The notes under the pieces were generated by a model. That model saw only the letters and a list, made by a program, of their open reading frames with translations. It had not been told where the DNA came from and did no database searches. DNA of 64,000 nt from Solimonas sp036405815 (lineage in GTDB: Bacteria; Pseudomonadota; Gammaproteobacteria; Nevskiales; Nevskiaceae), in NCBI GenBank assembly GCA_036405815.1, contig DASWWX010000034.1:62001-126000 (forward strand), in the 5' to 3' direction. This document shows, one piece after another, positions 51,045 to 60,391 of the stretch. Position numbers and translations under genes: made by a program. Positions within the stretch are counted from its first letter, which is position 1; each line of letters starts with the position of its first letter.

Positions 51045-51584
51045 ATGTACCGCTTGCTGCTGTGCGCGCTATTGCTGCTCGCAGGTCCGGCCCACGCCGC
51101 CTGCCAGGGTTCGCTGCTCGACGTCGAAGCCAAACGCCTCGTGGGCCCGGCCGAATCGTTGTGCGCTTACGAAGGCAAGGTGGTACTCGCGGTCAACACG
51201 GCGAGCCATTGCGGCTTTACGCGTCAGTACGAAGGCCTGGAAGCGCTATGGCGCGAGTACAAGGACCGTGGGCTGGTGATCCTGGGTTTTCCGTCCGATC
51301 AGTTCGGCGGACAGGAATTCGGCGACGACGCCGAGATCGCCAAGTTCTGCAAGCTCAACTTCGGCGTCAGCTTTCCGATGTATACGCGCTCCTCGGTGCG
51401 CGGCGACGACGCCAATCCGCTGTTCCGGCGCCTGATCGACACCACCGGCACCACGCCGAAGTGGAACTTCTACAAGTACCTGATCGGCCGCGACGGCAAG
51501 ACCGCGGAGGCGTTCAACAGCATGGTCGAACCGGACAGCAAGAAGCTGCGCAAGGCGATCGAGAAAGCGCTGGCCGCATCCTGA
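51045..51584 (+). CDS. exported glutathione peroxidase family protein
   Basis: A 179-residue thiol peroxidase with a signal peptide (about residues 1-19, ending PAHA). The catalytic Cys is in NTASHCGFTRQYEGLE, in the same place as selenocysteine in mammals. The Gln (in FPSDQFGGQE) and Trp (in KWNFYKYLIG) of the catalytic triad are visible. A second Cys in KFCKLNFG may act as the resolving residue. It reduces hydroperoxides in the periplasm, probably using thioredoxin-like donors. The ATG at 51045 has GAAGGAGAT upstream and gives the signal peptide. Followed by a 12-bp stem terminator. Confidence 0.93.
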   Translation: MYRLLLCALLLLAGPAHAACQGSLLDVEAKRLVGPAESLCAYEGKVVLAVNTASHCGFTRQYEGLEALWREYKDRGLVILGFPSDQFGGQEFGDDAEIAKFCKLNFGVSFPMYTRSSVRGDDANPLFRRLIDTTGTTPKWNFYKYLIGRDGKTAEAFNSMVEPDSKKLRKAIEKALAAS

Positions 51585-51610
51585 GCGCAAGACGCGGAAC
51601 CGCCGCAACG

Positions 51611-51637
51611 AAACGGGCGCCTGAGGCGCCCGTTTCA
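51611..51637. terminator. bidirectional terminator hairpin
   Basis: GAAACGGGCGCC pairs with GGCGCCCGTTTC, 12 bp with a 3-nt loop, between the convergent glutathione peroxidase and BNR-protein genes. Only short T runs border it. Confidence 0.75.
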
Positions 51638-51665
51638 TTCACTGCGGTCATAACGACGTGCGCGG

Positions 51666-54600
51666 TCAGAACCCCGCGCGTCGCCGCCGCCATCCGGCTG
51701 CGAGCAGCAGCACCAGCAGTGTCGCCAGCGGCAACGCGCCGCTGCCGAAGCGGCCGGCATCACGCGGCTTGTCACCGCCGCCGCTGCCACCATCGGTGGC
51801 CTTGTCGAAGTGATACACCTGCACGCCGCGACCGAACGTCCCGGCGAACAGTTGGCGATCGTCACCCGGTTTCACCACGAGCTGATTGACCGGCACCGAC
51901 GGCAGATCGCCGAGCGGCGCCCAGGTCTTGCCGTCGAGATCGCTGGAGATGAACACGCCGAGATCGGTGCCGATCACGAGCTGCTGTCCGCGCTTCACGA
52001 TCGCCGTGGCCGGCGTATCGGGCAGATCGCCGGAGATGTTGCGGAAGCGATTGCCGCCATCGACCGACTTGAACACGTTGCCGGCACCGATGTCCGGGTT
52101 GCTGTCCAGGTACTGGCCCTGCGGCAGCCAGCGCGCGGTGGAGTAGCCGCCCAGCACCACGTAGACGATCTGCGGATCGGTCTCGTCGATCGCGATGTCG
52201 TAGATGTAGCGGTTCGGCAGACCCTCGGCCGGCGCCACGCGCCAGCCATCGGCGCTGCCCTTTTTCGGCGGCAGCGCACCGCCGATGTTGGTCGCGAGGA
52301 TGCGACTGAACTGCGCGCCGCTGCCGGTGATGTTGCAGGGTCCACAGGCGCCGACGTAGGCGGCATCGCCCCGCACCGCGACCGCACCCCGCGACTGATA
52401 CGCGGTGTTGTTGTCCGGGTTGGCGCCCAGATCGAACACCGTGGTCCAGTCGGCGGCGCTCGAGGCGTTCAGCGTTGCGGCCACGCGCGTGCCGGCCGCG
52501 ACCAGATGCTCGGCATCCTGCGGATCCATGCGGAACGCACTGAGGAAGTGCGCGGTGCCGGCGGCCTCGCCCGGCCCCATGCTGCTGTTGCTCTCGCCAC
52601 CATTGGTGGTGCGAACGATCGATAGCGCCGGCGTCTGGTAATAGGCGACCTGCGAGTTGTCGGGATCGACCGCCGTCCACATGCCGTCGCCGATATACAG
52701 GCGCACCTGGCGACGCGTGTCCGGCTCGATCTTGCCGGAGGCGTTGTCCTGCAGGCCGTAGTACACCGTGCCGTCCTTGGCGACGCTGATGCCGTAGTTG
52801 AACAGCGTGTAGAAGCCCTGGTTGGCGCCGTTGCCCCACTTGGTGTTGTCGAAATCGTCGAGCAGCGGATCGCGTGAGTACTGCTTGTAGACGCCACCGT
52901 CGCCGCCGGCGAACAGCCACACGCCGCCGCGATCCGGGTCGGCGATGTAGATCGCGTCGTGCTGGTCGGGATGGGTGGTCGTGATGTCGGTCAGCAAGCC
53001 ATCGCGGAACGGACACACCGGGATCGAATTCGGGACCGGCAGGCCGAGCAGGCCGGCCAGATCGACGTTGCCGATCAGGAACAGGCAGGTGTTGCCCGCG
53101 AAGTACGTGCCGATCACCTTGAAGTCGTTCGGCGTCTGCTCCAGGCCGGTCACCGGGATGTTGAGCCGGTTCTTCCAGATCTCCTCGAGGCCGAACAACA
53201 CGCGCGTCGGGATGCCGCCGACCTGGGTGGTCGGATCGGGCTTGACCCAGGTGTTGTACCAGGCCTGCGCACCGGGACCGACGCCGAGCGCCGTGGCCGC
53301 TGCAAGCGAAGAACCGGTAGTGATGCCGGCGTAGGCGACCTCGACGTCATCGGCGAGACGGATCCAGGTGTCGCCGAAGTCCGGCGAGACGTAGACACCG
53401 TTGAACGAAGTCGGGCTGATGCTGGAGGTCAGCAGTTCGCAGATGAACTGCGGATCGCCCTCCGGCAACACCGTGCAGTCCAGCGGCACGGCCGGCAGCG
53501 CATCGTCGGTCGGCAGATCGAGTACCGGAATGCCGCCGTTGAGCAGCACCGCGTCCTGCACGATCGCGTAGACGTAATTGTGATTCTGCTCGGGCCCCGT
53601 GGCGTGACCCAGTTCGACGCGGCCGATGCGCGCCTGCGGCGCAAAGCCGAATGGCAGCAGGCCGCCGGTCAGCGATTCGAGCTGGCCGGTGCGAGTGCCG
53701 ACGCGCTCGAAGCTGTCCGGCTTGCCGCTGCCGGAACGATAGAGGCCGTTGCCCGGCGACTGCGGCGTCCCGTCGGCGTAAGGCAGGGCGCCGGAACGAA
53801 AGCCGACCGCCGCCAGCACCGGGCAACCATCCGCACCGCACTGAACGTCGGTGGTACCGCCCGGCTGCTGCACCACCACGTCGGTGACGAAATTGGCGAG
53901 CTGGCAGGGACCGAGCGTCTCCACGCCCGCGCATTCGGCCGACGTCGGCAGCTTGACGTTGACGAAGCGCTCGCCCGCGTCGTCGGAGCGGAACAGGCCG
54001 CGCCCGGTAGCGGCGTAGATGATGGCGGGATTGCTGGGATCGACCGCGAGCCTGGAAGCATTGGTGCCGTCCGGCACACCGGCGGCGTGATGCCAGGTCC
54101 GGCCGAGATCGTCGCTCCAGTACGCACCGAGACCGACATAGGTGTTGCCGCCCTGCACGTGCTCGCCGGTCAGGGCCAGCAGGCGTCCACCGCGCGCCGG
54201 CGTCCAGGCCACCGCGCTGGTCACCAGCGTCGGCAGGTTGTCGCCCAGCGGCACCCAGTGCTCGCCAAGCGTGCCGACGTCGCCGTCGCGCGCCTCGGAC
54301 ATCCAGATACCGCCGTTGGAGATCGCGACGAACAGCCGACGATTAACCTCGTCGTAGGCGAAATTGTCGGCGCGACCGGCGACTTCCGGAATGCCGTCGT
54401 TGGCGCCATCACGGAATTTCGGATCGGACACCTGCGGTCCGCTGCCGTATTCCTCCCAGGCGCCGACCGCGTTGGCGACCTTGGCCTGCTGCGTCGTCAG
54501 CTGCGCGCGCTGTTCCACCGCCTTGCGCAACACCTGCGGCGCGGCGATGCCACGCATGCCTTCGCGATCCAGCGTTTCCATGCGCTTCTCGGCGAAGGAC

Positions 54601-54872
54601 TCCGGCAGCTTGCGCCACACGCAGATCTGTTTGCCGAGCTTGCGATGGATCTCCTCGGCCTGGGTGCGCGCGAACGCCGGATTGAGGCGCGCCGCCACAG
54701 CCACCGGGTCGGCGAGTTCATAGCCGGTCGGGCAGGCATCGACACCCATCGCCACCAGCGCCTGTCGCCATTGCGGCTGCAGGGTGTACGCCGCCACCGC
54801 AGCGATACCGAGCACCGACACTGCACCCACCACCAACGCCACGCCCCGCTGCGTCATACGTCCTGCCGCCAT
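51666..54872 (-). CDS. large BNR-repeat (sortilin/VPS10-like) surface protein with C-terminal sorting signal
   Basis: A 1068-residue protein with an N-terminal membrane segment (RGVALVVGAVSVLGIAAVAA, residues about 10-30). Many Asp-box-like repeats follow: SDDLGRTWHH, SDDAGERFVN, SPDFGDTWIRL, SVDGGNRFRN and SSDLDGKTWA. They form a beta-propeller like the sortilin/VPS10, sialidase or photosystem assembly proteins. The C-terminus has a tripartite sorting signal: Gly-rich GGSGGGD, hydrophobic ALPLATLLVLLLAAG, and RRRR. This resembles GlyGly-CTERM-type signals of rhombosortase. It is probably a cell-surface or secreted protein. The ATG at 54872 is preceded by GGGGGA at the right spacing. Function unknown; extracellular hydrolase or adhesion role possible. 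Confidence 0.82.
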   Translation of the reverse strand: MAAGRMTQRGVALVVGAVSVLGIAAVAAYTLQPQWRQALVAMGVDACPTGYELADPVAVAARLNPAFARTQAEEIHRKLGKQICVWRKLPESFAEKRMETLDREGMRGIAAPQVLRKAVEQRAQLTTQQAKVANAVGAWEEYGSGPQVSDPKFRDGANDGIPEVAGRADNFAYDEVNRRLFVAISNGGIWMSEARDGDVGTLGEHWVPLGDNLPTLVTSAVAWTPARGGRLLALTGEHVQGGNTYVGLGAYWSDDLGRTWHHAAGVPDGTNASRLAVDPSNPAIIYAATGRGLFRSDDAGERFVNVKLPTSAECAGVETLGPCQLANFVTDVVVQQPGGTTDVQCGADGCPVLAAVGFRSGALPYADGTPQSPGNGLYRSGSGKPDSFERVGTRTGQLESLTGGLLPFGFAPQARIGRVELGHATGPEQNHNYVYAIVQDAVLLNGGIPVLDLPTDDALPAVPLDCTVLPEGDPQFICELLTSSISPTSFNGVYVSPDFGDTWIRLADDVEVAYAGITTGSSLAAATALGVGPGAQAWYNTWVKPDPTTQVGGIPTRVLFGLEEIWKNRLNIPVTGLEQTPNDFKVIGTYFAGNTCLFLIGNVDLAGLLGLPVPNSIPVCPFRDGLLTDITTTHPDQHDAIYIADPDRGGVWLFAGGDGGVYKQYSRDPLLDDFDNTKWGNGANQGFYTLFNYGISVAKDGTVYYGLQDNASGKIEPDTRRQVRLYIGDGMWTAVDPDNSQVAYYQTPALSIVRTTNGGESNSSMGPGEAAGTAHFLSAFRMDPQDAEHLVAAGTRVAATLNASSAADWTTVFDLGANPDNNTAYQSRGAVAVRGDAAYVGACGPCNITGSGAQFSRILATNIGGALPPKKGSADGWRVAPAEGLPNRYIYDIAIDETDPQIVYVVLGGYSTARWLPQGQYLDSNPDIGAGNVFKSVDGGNRFRNISGDLPDTPATAIVKRGQQLVIGTDLGVFISSDLDGKTWAPLGDLPSVPVNQLVVKPGDDRQLFAGTFGRGVQVYHFDKATDGGSGGGDKPRDAGRFGSGALPLATLLVLLLAAGWRRRRAGF

Positions 54873-55082
54873 CGTCATTCCCCCAATCCCCGGAAACCCG
54901 CGTGGATGCGCGCATCGCATTCATGGCCACGGGTTCTGGCCCGATTTTGCCATCCCCTCCCGCATCGAACATCCGGGAATCCGCCCATCGGGCGCAGCCC
55001 GACGCCGGAGCAACACCGGCTGCGCGCCCGCAGCCACGATGCTAGATTCGACCGTCCGGAGGATCCTTCCCATTCCCACGCC

Positions 55083-55874
55083 ATGAGCGCCCGTTCCGCA
55101 CTGATCGTCGACGACTCCAAGTCCGCGCGTTTCGCCTTGCGCCGGCATCTGGAGAGCCACGCCTACAAGGTCGATGCCGTCGAGAGCGCGCAAGAGGCCT
55201 ATCGCGTGCTGCGCGAGCTGCGCCCCGATCTGATCTTCATGGATCACGTGATGCCGGGAGAGGACGGTTTCGAGGCACTGCGTCATCTCAAGGCCGATCC
55301 GCACACCGCCGCGATTCCGGTGGTGATCTGTTCGGGCAACGAGGGCGATCATTTCGTCGACGAGGCCCGCAGCCAGGGCGCCGCCGATGTGCTCGCCAAG
55401 CCGCCGAGCCCGGATCAGCTGCTGCAGGTGCTGGAGAACGTGCAGCGGGAACGTGAACAGAACGCCGCCGCGCGGGCGGTGGTGGATGTCGAAGCGGCGG
55501 CACCGACCGCTCGCGCCGACCGCGAAGCAGCCCGCAGCACCGCCGCTGTGGAGGTGGCGCCGCTCCCTCTCGCCGCACGGAGCGAAACCCGCGAGGCATT
55601 GGCGGGCGAACGCGCCGCGATCGAGGCGCAGTTCGGCGCGCTGCGGACGACGCTGGCACAGCTGGACGCACGGCTCGGCAACCCGCCCGTCGGCGTCGTG
55701 GCGTTGGAGGCGCGCCTGCAGCAGACCGAACAGCAGCTGTCGCAGCGCCTCGATCAGATCGAGGGGACGCTGGCCGCCGTGCAGCAGCAGTTTGCGCAGG
55801 AACTGGAACGGCACACCCAGCAGACGGCGGACCGGATCGCCGAGGCGCTGCTCAAGGCCCTGGGTCGCAGCTGA
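55083..55874 (+). CDS. response regulator receiver protein with coiled-coil tail
   Basis: A 263-residue protein. Residues 5-120 are a receiver domain: acidic pair in LIVDDSKSAR, phospho-acceptor Asp in FMDHVMPGEDG, Thr/Ser in VICSGN, and Lys in VLAKPPS. All key residues are present, so phosphorylation is possible. Residues 120-165 are low complexity and Ala/Glu-rich. Residues 170-263 form a long coiled coil (ALEARLQQTEQQLSQRLDQI and similar). There is no DNA-binding or enzyme output domain, so it likely works as a scaffold, for example in chemotaxis or pilus control. Divergent from the BNR gene. Confidence 0.88.
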   Translation: MSARSALIVDDSKSARFALRRHLESHAYKVDAVESAQEAYRVLRELRPDLIFMDHVMPGEDGFEALRHLKADPHTAAIPVVICSGNEGDHFVDEARSQGAADVLAKPPSPDQLLQVLENVQREREQNAAARAVVDVEAAAPTARADREAARSTAAVEVAPLPLAARSETREALAGERAAIEAQFGALRTTLAQLDARLGNPPVGVVALEARLQQTEQQLSQRLDQIEGTLAAVQQQFAQELERHTQQTADRIAEALLKALGRS

Positions 55875-55936
55875 GCACCGCCTTATCGATTCAGCCGCCC
55901 GGCACCGCAGCGCCGAGCAGATTCACACGAGCGCGT

Positions 55937-56314
55937 TCACGGCTGTCGCAGCACCGCCACCAGCAGGCATAGCCAGCCGACGAGGAAAAACAGCCCGCCC
56001 AGCGGCGTGATCGCACCGAGGCCGCGCATGCCGGTCAGCGCCAGCAGATAGAGACTGCCGGAAAACAGGATGACGCCAAGCGCGAAACTCCATCCCGCCC
56101 ATTGCAGCAGGGCGCCGGATGCCTGTCTCAGCAGCAGACCGACGGCCAACAGCGCGAACGCGTGATAGAACTGGTATTCGACGCCGGTCTTCCACACCGC
56201 CAGCAGATCCGGGCCGAGACGCGCGCGCAGGCCATGCGCGCCGAACGCACCGAGCGCCACGCCCAGCAGACCGTAGACCGCGCCCAGCGCCATGAACAGC
56301 TTGGCGTGATTCAT
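55937..56314 (-). CDS. DUF423 family membrane protein
   Basis: A 125-residue inner-membrane protein with four hydrophobic segments. The family hallmarks are ALGAVYGLLGVALGAFGAHG near the N-terminus, EYQFYHAFALLAVGL and SGSLYLLALTGMRGLGAITP with PLGGLFFLVGW. The ATG overlaps the stop of the upstream gene by 4 bp. Function unknown. Confidence 0.9.
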   Translation of the reverse strand: MNHAKLFMALGAVYGLLGVALGAFGAHGLRARLGPDLLAVWKTGVEYQFYHAFALLAVGLLLRQASGALLQWAGWSFALGVILFSGSLYLLALTGMRGLGAITPLGGLFFLVGWLCLLVAVLRQP

Positions 56315-57489
56315 CGGGCCGACACCACGTGGAAATGCAAACCCGCGGACTGCAGGCGCTCGATCAACGCATTGCCCATCGCCTGCGTCGGCGTCACCAC
56401 GCCCGCCACGCGCGGCAGCTTGTCGTGCGCAAGGCACAGCGCGGATTCGGCCAGCATCTTCGCGGTCTCGGTGTACCCCGGATCGCCGCCGGAAACCTCG
56501 CAGCGCACGCTGCGGCCGCCGCCCTCGCCGAGGAACACGACCTTGAACCAGCCACGCGCACGCGCCGACTCGCTGGGCCCCTGACCCGGGTCCTTGAGCT
56601 TCAGCAAGCGATCGCGCGTGAGCTTGAGCTGGCTGCCGGCGAACAGCGCGCCGGCGCCGGCCACCATCGCGGCGGCAGTGGTCAGTTTCTTCACCTGCAC
56701 GAAATGGCCATAGCGGAAATCTGGTCCGTAGCGATCCAGCGCCGCCGCCGAACGACGCACGATCTGCGGATCGATCGTCGGCATCGGCAAGGCCCAGGTG
56801 CCGAGTTCCTTGATGAACCGCAGGCCATGGCGTACCGAACCGATGCGGCGATCGACCGGAAAGCCTTCGCGCTGGCGTCGCGCCTTGGCGACCTTGCCGT
56901 ACTCGCTCAGACGCGAGAACGCCGTGATCGCGGAATGCAGGGTGCCACCGGAGAACTGCCCGCCGGCCCGCACGAAACCCTGCACGCGCAGCGGCACGTC
57001 CTCGGGCAATTGCTGCACCGTGAACCAGCAGCCCAGATCGTGCGGGATGCTGTCGAACCCGCAGCAATTGACGATGCGCGCGCCGCTGGCCCGCGCGTCG
57101 TCGTGATACTTCAGCCACATGCGATCGACGAACTCGGGTTCGCCGGTGAGATCCACGTAGTCGGTGCCAGCAGCGGCGCAGGCCGCCACCAGCGGCTCGC
57201 CGTAGCGGATGTAGGGGCCGACCGTGGTGATGACGACCTGCGTCGATTCGGCGAGCCGCTGCATCGAGGCCTCGTCGTCGACCTCGGCCTGGATCAGGTC
57301 AAGATCGCGACAGCCGGGATTGACGTCGGTGAGGCGCGCGCGCACCACCTTCAGCTTGTCGAGACTGCGGCCGGCCAGCGCCCAGCGCAGCGTGTCACCA
57401 CCGCGCCGCGCGAGATATTCGGCGGTGAGCTGGCCGGTGAACCCGGTGGCGCCGAACAGGACGATGTCGAACTTGCGGGTTCTGCTCAT
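56311..57489 (-). CDS. saccharopine dehydrogenase-like (trans-acting enoyl reductase family) protein
   Basis: A 392-residue protein with an N-terminal NAD(P)-binding Rossmann domain: FGATGFTGQLTAEYLARRG (residues 12-30, glycine-rich loop) and GRSLDKLKVVRARLTDVN. The rest matches saccharopine dehydrogenase-like proteins (CCGFDSIPHDLGCW, GFVRAGGQFSGGTLHSAI). Members include the mycobacterial trans-acting enoyl reductase for phthiocerol dimycocerosate synthesis, but this organism is unlikely to make that lipid. A hydrophobic stretch near residue 265-285 (LTTAAAMVAGAGALFAGSQL) may be a membrane anchor. Translationally coupled to DUF423. Confidence 0.87.
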   Translation of the reverse strand: MSRTRKFDIVLFGATGFTGQLTAEYLARRGGDTLRWALAGRSLDKLKVVRARLTDVNPGCRDLDLIQAEVDDEASMQRLAESTQVVITTVGPYIRYGEPLVAACAAAGTDYVDLTGEPEFVDRMWLKYHDDARASGARIVNCCGFDSIPHDLGCWFTVQQLPEDVPLRVQGFVRAGGQFSGGTLHSAITAFSRLSEYGKVAKARRQREGFPVDRRIGSVRHGLRFIKELGTWALPMPTIDPQIVRRSAAALDRYGPDFRYGHFVQVKKLTTAAAMVAGAGALFAGSQLKLTRDRLLKLKDPGQGPSESARARGWFKVVFLGEGGGRSVRCEVSGGDPGYTETAKMLAESALCLAHDKLPRVAGVVTPTQAMGNALIERLQSAGLHFHVVSAR

Positions 57490-57613
57490 GGATCGGAAGG
57501 CTCTTGGGCAACCGCGGCGCCGATCATACGCGCGGCCGTGCAGCGCCGCGACGCACCGATGGCCGGCCCCGGTGCCGGATGGAAATCAACATTTCTGCTC
57601 GTGGGCAAGCCGC

Positions 57614-58213
57614 TCAATCGAACCCGCGCGGGCCCATGCGAAGCTCGCTGACGCTGCCATTGTCGAGCGTGACGATGCGCATCAGCTTCGAACCGCCGAA
57701 GTTGTAGGTCCATTCCTCGCGGTACACGGCGATCAACGCGTTCGGCCGCTGGCGCAGCCAGTCCGAACCGGCAACCCGCGCCTGCGGATACACCAGCCGG
57801 TGGTCGGCGACCCGGGTCAGCGGCGCCCCGCAGCGCGCCAGCAACCGGTACTTGGACATGCCCGGCCCGATCGCGGCAGCGGCGCTGCAGTCGCGCCGGG
57901 CGTCGGCGGCGTGGAATCCATAACCTTCGGCATCGATGCGCTGGATGACGCCCTGACGCAGCTGCACCACGCGCAGTAGCTGGCCGGCGCCGAAGTTGTA
58001 GGTCCACTGCTCGATGCCGGCGATGGCGCCATAGCCCACGGCACCGCTGTCCCAGGCATCGCGCAGCGCCGGTTCGCCGCAGGCGCCGATCAGTTGCGCA
58101 GCGCTGTCGCCGACGGCCACCAGCCGCGACCCGCAGCGGATCGAGTTCGACGCCTCGACCACGGCACTCCAGCCGCAGGCCAGCAGCAAGGCGGACAGCC
58201 ATGCGCATTTCAT
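57614..58213 (-). CDS. DUF2845 domain protein (duplicated domain), exported
   Basis: A 199-residue periplasmic protein. The signal peptide covers about residues 1-22 (GWSAVVEAS). Two copies of the DUF2845 motif follow: RCGSRLVAVGDSAAQLIGAC then EQWTYNFGAGQLLRVVQL, and later YRLLARCGAPLTRVAD then EEWTYNFGGSKLMRIVTL. The first copy is complete and the second is compressed. Both carry the WTYNFG signature. Function unknown. Divergent from the ScsB-like gene with 66 bp between starts. Confidence 0.88.
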   Translation of the reverse strand: MKCAWLSALLLACGWSAVVEASNSIRCGSRLVAVGDSAAQLIGACGEPALRDAWDSGAVGYGAIAGIEQWTYNFGAGQLLRVVQLRQGVIQRIDAEGYGFHAADARRDCSAAAAIGPGMSKYRLLARCGAPLTRVADHRLVYPQARVAGSDWLRQRPNALIAVYREEWTYNFGGSKLMRIVTLDNGSVSELRMGPRGFD

Positions 58214-58279
58214 GTGGTAGTTTCCTGAACCTCGCCGCTCCGAGACGGTCATTAGACCGCATCCCGCCCTGAACTCTTC

Positions 58280-60391
58280 ATGAACCTGCGCCTCGTCTCC
58301 GGTCTCCTGCTGGCCCTGACCTGCGTCACCGCTCTCGCGGCGCCGGTGCAGGCCGATCACGTTGAAGCCGAGCTGATCGCCGAGCGCGACGGCTGGGTAC
58401 CGGGCGTGGACAACTGGGTCGCGCTGCGGCTGCGGCCCGATCCGGAATGGCACGTCTATTGGCGCAATCCGGGCGATTCGGGCATCCCCACGAGTTTGAG
58501 CTGGACGCTGCCGGCCGGCGTCACCGCCGGCGACCTGCACTGGCCGTATCCCCACCGCCACTCTCTGGGGGAACTGACCAACTACGGCTACGGCGAAGAG
58601 ACCCTGCACCTGGTACCGGTGCGCGTCGCCGCCGACGCCAAGGGCGCGATCAAGCTGGCGGCACAGGCCAAGTGGCTGGTGTGCCGCGATGTCTGCATTC
58701 CCGGCAGCGCCGATCTGACACTGGAACGGCCCGTGCGCGCCAACGCCGCCATCGATCCCGACTGGGCACCCAGCTTTTCTGCTGCGCGCGCGCAATTGCC
58801 GCGCGACGGACGGGCCTGGTCGGCGCAGTTCCAGATCGACAACGACACCCTGTCGCTGGCGCTGCGCGCGCCGGCGCTGGAAGCCGTCGAGGCGATCGAG
58901 TTCTACCCCTACGCCAACGATCTGGTGAACCACGCCGCGGCACAGCGCCTGATCCGCGACGACGCACAGACCTGGCGGCTGTCGCAGACGCTGAGCCCCT
59001 ACTTCGTCGATGCCCCGCCACGGGCCGAAGGCGTCGTCGTGCTCCGACAGGGTCGTGCAGTCCAGGCCTGGGAAGTCGGGGCGCAGCCGGGCCTTGTGGC
59101 CCCCGTGCCGGCCGCGGCGCTGACACCGGCCCCGACGGGTCACCACAATCCCGCCACCGCGCCCGCCGCAAGCACCGCCCCGCTCGGCTGGGTCGCGATT
59201 CTTGCGTTCGCCTTGCTGGGCGGGCTGATCCTGAACCTGATGCCCTGCGTATTCCCGGTGCTGGCACTGAAGGCGCTGGCGCTGGCGCAGTCCGGAGGCG
59301 AGAACCGCAACGAGCGTCGCCGGCAGGCGCTCGCGTACACCGCTGGCGTGGTGCTGTCCTGCGTCGCCATCGCCGCGCTGATGCTCGGTCTGCGCAGCGC
59401 CGGTCAGGCGGTGGGCTGGGGTTTCCAGCTGCAATCGCCAGGCTTCGTCGCCGCGCTGGTCTATCTGTTGTTCGCGCTGGGCCTGGTGCTGTCTGGCGCC
59501 GCGCAGATCGGCGTCGGCTGGATGAATCTCGGCAGCAATCTGGCGCAACGGCCGGGGCTTGCCGGCTCGTTCTTCACCGGTGTATTGGCGGTGGTGGTGG
59601 CCACCCCCTGCACCGCGCCGTTCATGGGCACGGCGCTGGGTTATGCGATGACGCAGCCCGCCGCCGCCGCACTGATCGTATTCGCGGTGTTGGGGCTGGG
59701 TCTGGCGCTGCCGTTCCTGCTGATCGGCTTCGTGCCGGCGCTGGCGCGCTTCCTGCCGCGCCCCGGTGCGTGGATGGAACGCTTCAAGCAGGTCATGGCG
59801 TTCCCGCTGTACCTGACCGCGGTCTGGCTGCTGTGGGTACTGACCCGCCAGGCCGATGCGCAGGCGATGGCACGGGTGCTGGTCGGCCTGGTGCTGATCG
59901 CCTTTGCGCTGTGGTTGTGGCCGCTGCGCGGCGTGATCGCCGCCATGCTCAAGCTCGCGGCGCTGGCGGGCGCCGTGGCGCTGGCCGCGACGATAAACAC
60001 TGCCCCCGCGCAGAGCGCCACTCCCGACGTCGCCCTGCTGCCTGGCAGCGAACCGTGGTCGACGCAGCGCGTCGCCGAGCTGCGCGCGCAGGGCCGCACG
60101 ATTCTGGTCGACTTCACCGCCGACTGGTGCATCACCTGCAAGGTCAACGAACGCAGCTCCCTGCGCTCGACGCGCGTACAGCAAGCGCTGCGCGATCATG
60201 AGGCGGCGGTACTGGTCGGCGACTGGACGCGTGCCGACCCGGCCATTACCGCTGAACTGGCGCGCTTCGGCCGCAACGGCGTGCCGCTGTACCTGGTCTA
60301 TGTCGATGGCGGCGAGCCGCAGGTACTGCCGCAAATCCTGAGCCCCGACCTCGTGATCGCGGCCCTGCAACGCAAAGGAGACTCCCGATGA
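58280..60391 (+). CDS. ScsB/DsbD-like protein-disulfide reductase
   Basis: A 703-residue protein. Residues 1-20 are a signal peptide. Residues 25-290 are a periplasmic domain with a Cys pair CRDVC at 135-139. About eight transmembrane helices fill 300-580, with the conserved LNLMPCVFPVLALK and VVATPCTAPFMG Cys residues of the DsbD membrane core. Residues 590-703 are a C-terminal thioredoxin domain with WCITC at 616-620. This is the ScsB/DsbD layout. It moves electrons from cytoplasmic thioredoxin across the membrane to periplasmic thiols. Its start region, with the 265-residue N-domain lacking the DsbD-alpha signature, fits the ScsB type. ATGA overlap with the redoxin. Confidence 0.92.
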   Translation: MNLRLVSGLLLALTCVTALAAPVQADHVEAELIAERDGWVPGVDNWVALRLRPDPEWHVYWRNPGDSGIPTSLSWTLPAGVTAGDLHWPYPHRHSLGELTNYGYGEETLHLVPVRVAADAKGAIKLAAQAKWLVCRDVCIPGSADLTLERPVRANAAIDPDWAPSFSAARAQLPRDGRAWSAQFQIDNDTLSLALRAPALEAVEAIEFYPYANDLVNHAAAQRLIRDDAQTWRLSQTLSPYFVDAPPRAEGVVVLRQGRAVQAWEVGAQPGLVAPVPAAALTPAPTGHHNPATAPAASTAPLGWVAILAFALLGGLILNLMPCVFPVLALKALALAQSGGENRNERRRQALAYTAGVVLSCVAIAALMLGLRSAGQAVGWGFQLQSPGFVAALVYLLFALGLVLSGAAQIGVGWMNLGSNLAQRPGLAGSFFTGVLAVVVATPCTAPFMGTALGYAMTQPAAAALIVFAVLGLGLALPFLLIGFVPALARFLPRPGAWMERFKQVMAFPLYLTAVWLLWVLTRQADAQAMARVLVGLVLIAFALWLWPLRGVIAAMLKLAALAGAVALAATINTAPAQSATPDVALLPGSEPWSTQRVAELRAQGRTILVDFTADWCITCKVNERSSLRSTRVQQALRDHEAAVLVGDWTRADPAITAELARFGRNGVPLYLVYVDGGEPQVLPQILSPDLVIAALQRKGDSR

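Noticed and set aside
52959..55082. In-frame extension upstream of the response regulator start
   Set aside because: The frame is open far upstream but overlaps the BNR gene; the receiver domain starts at the ATG at 55083.
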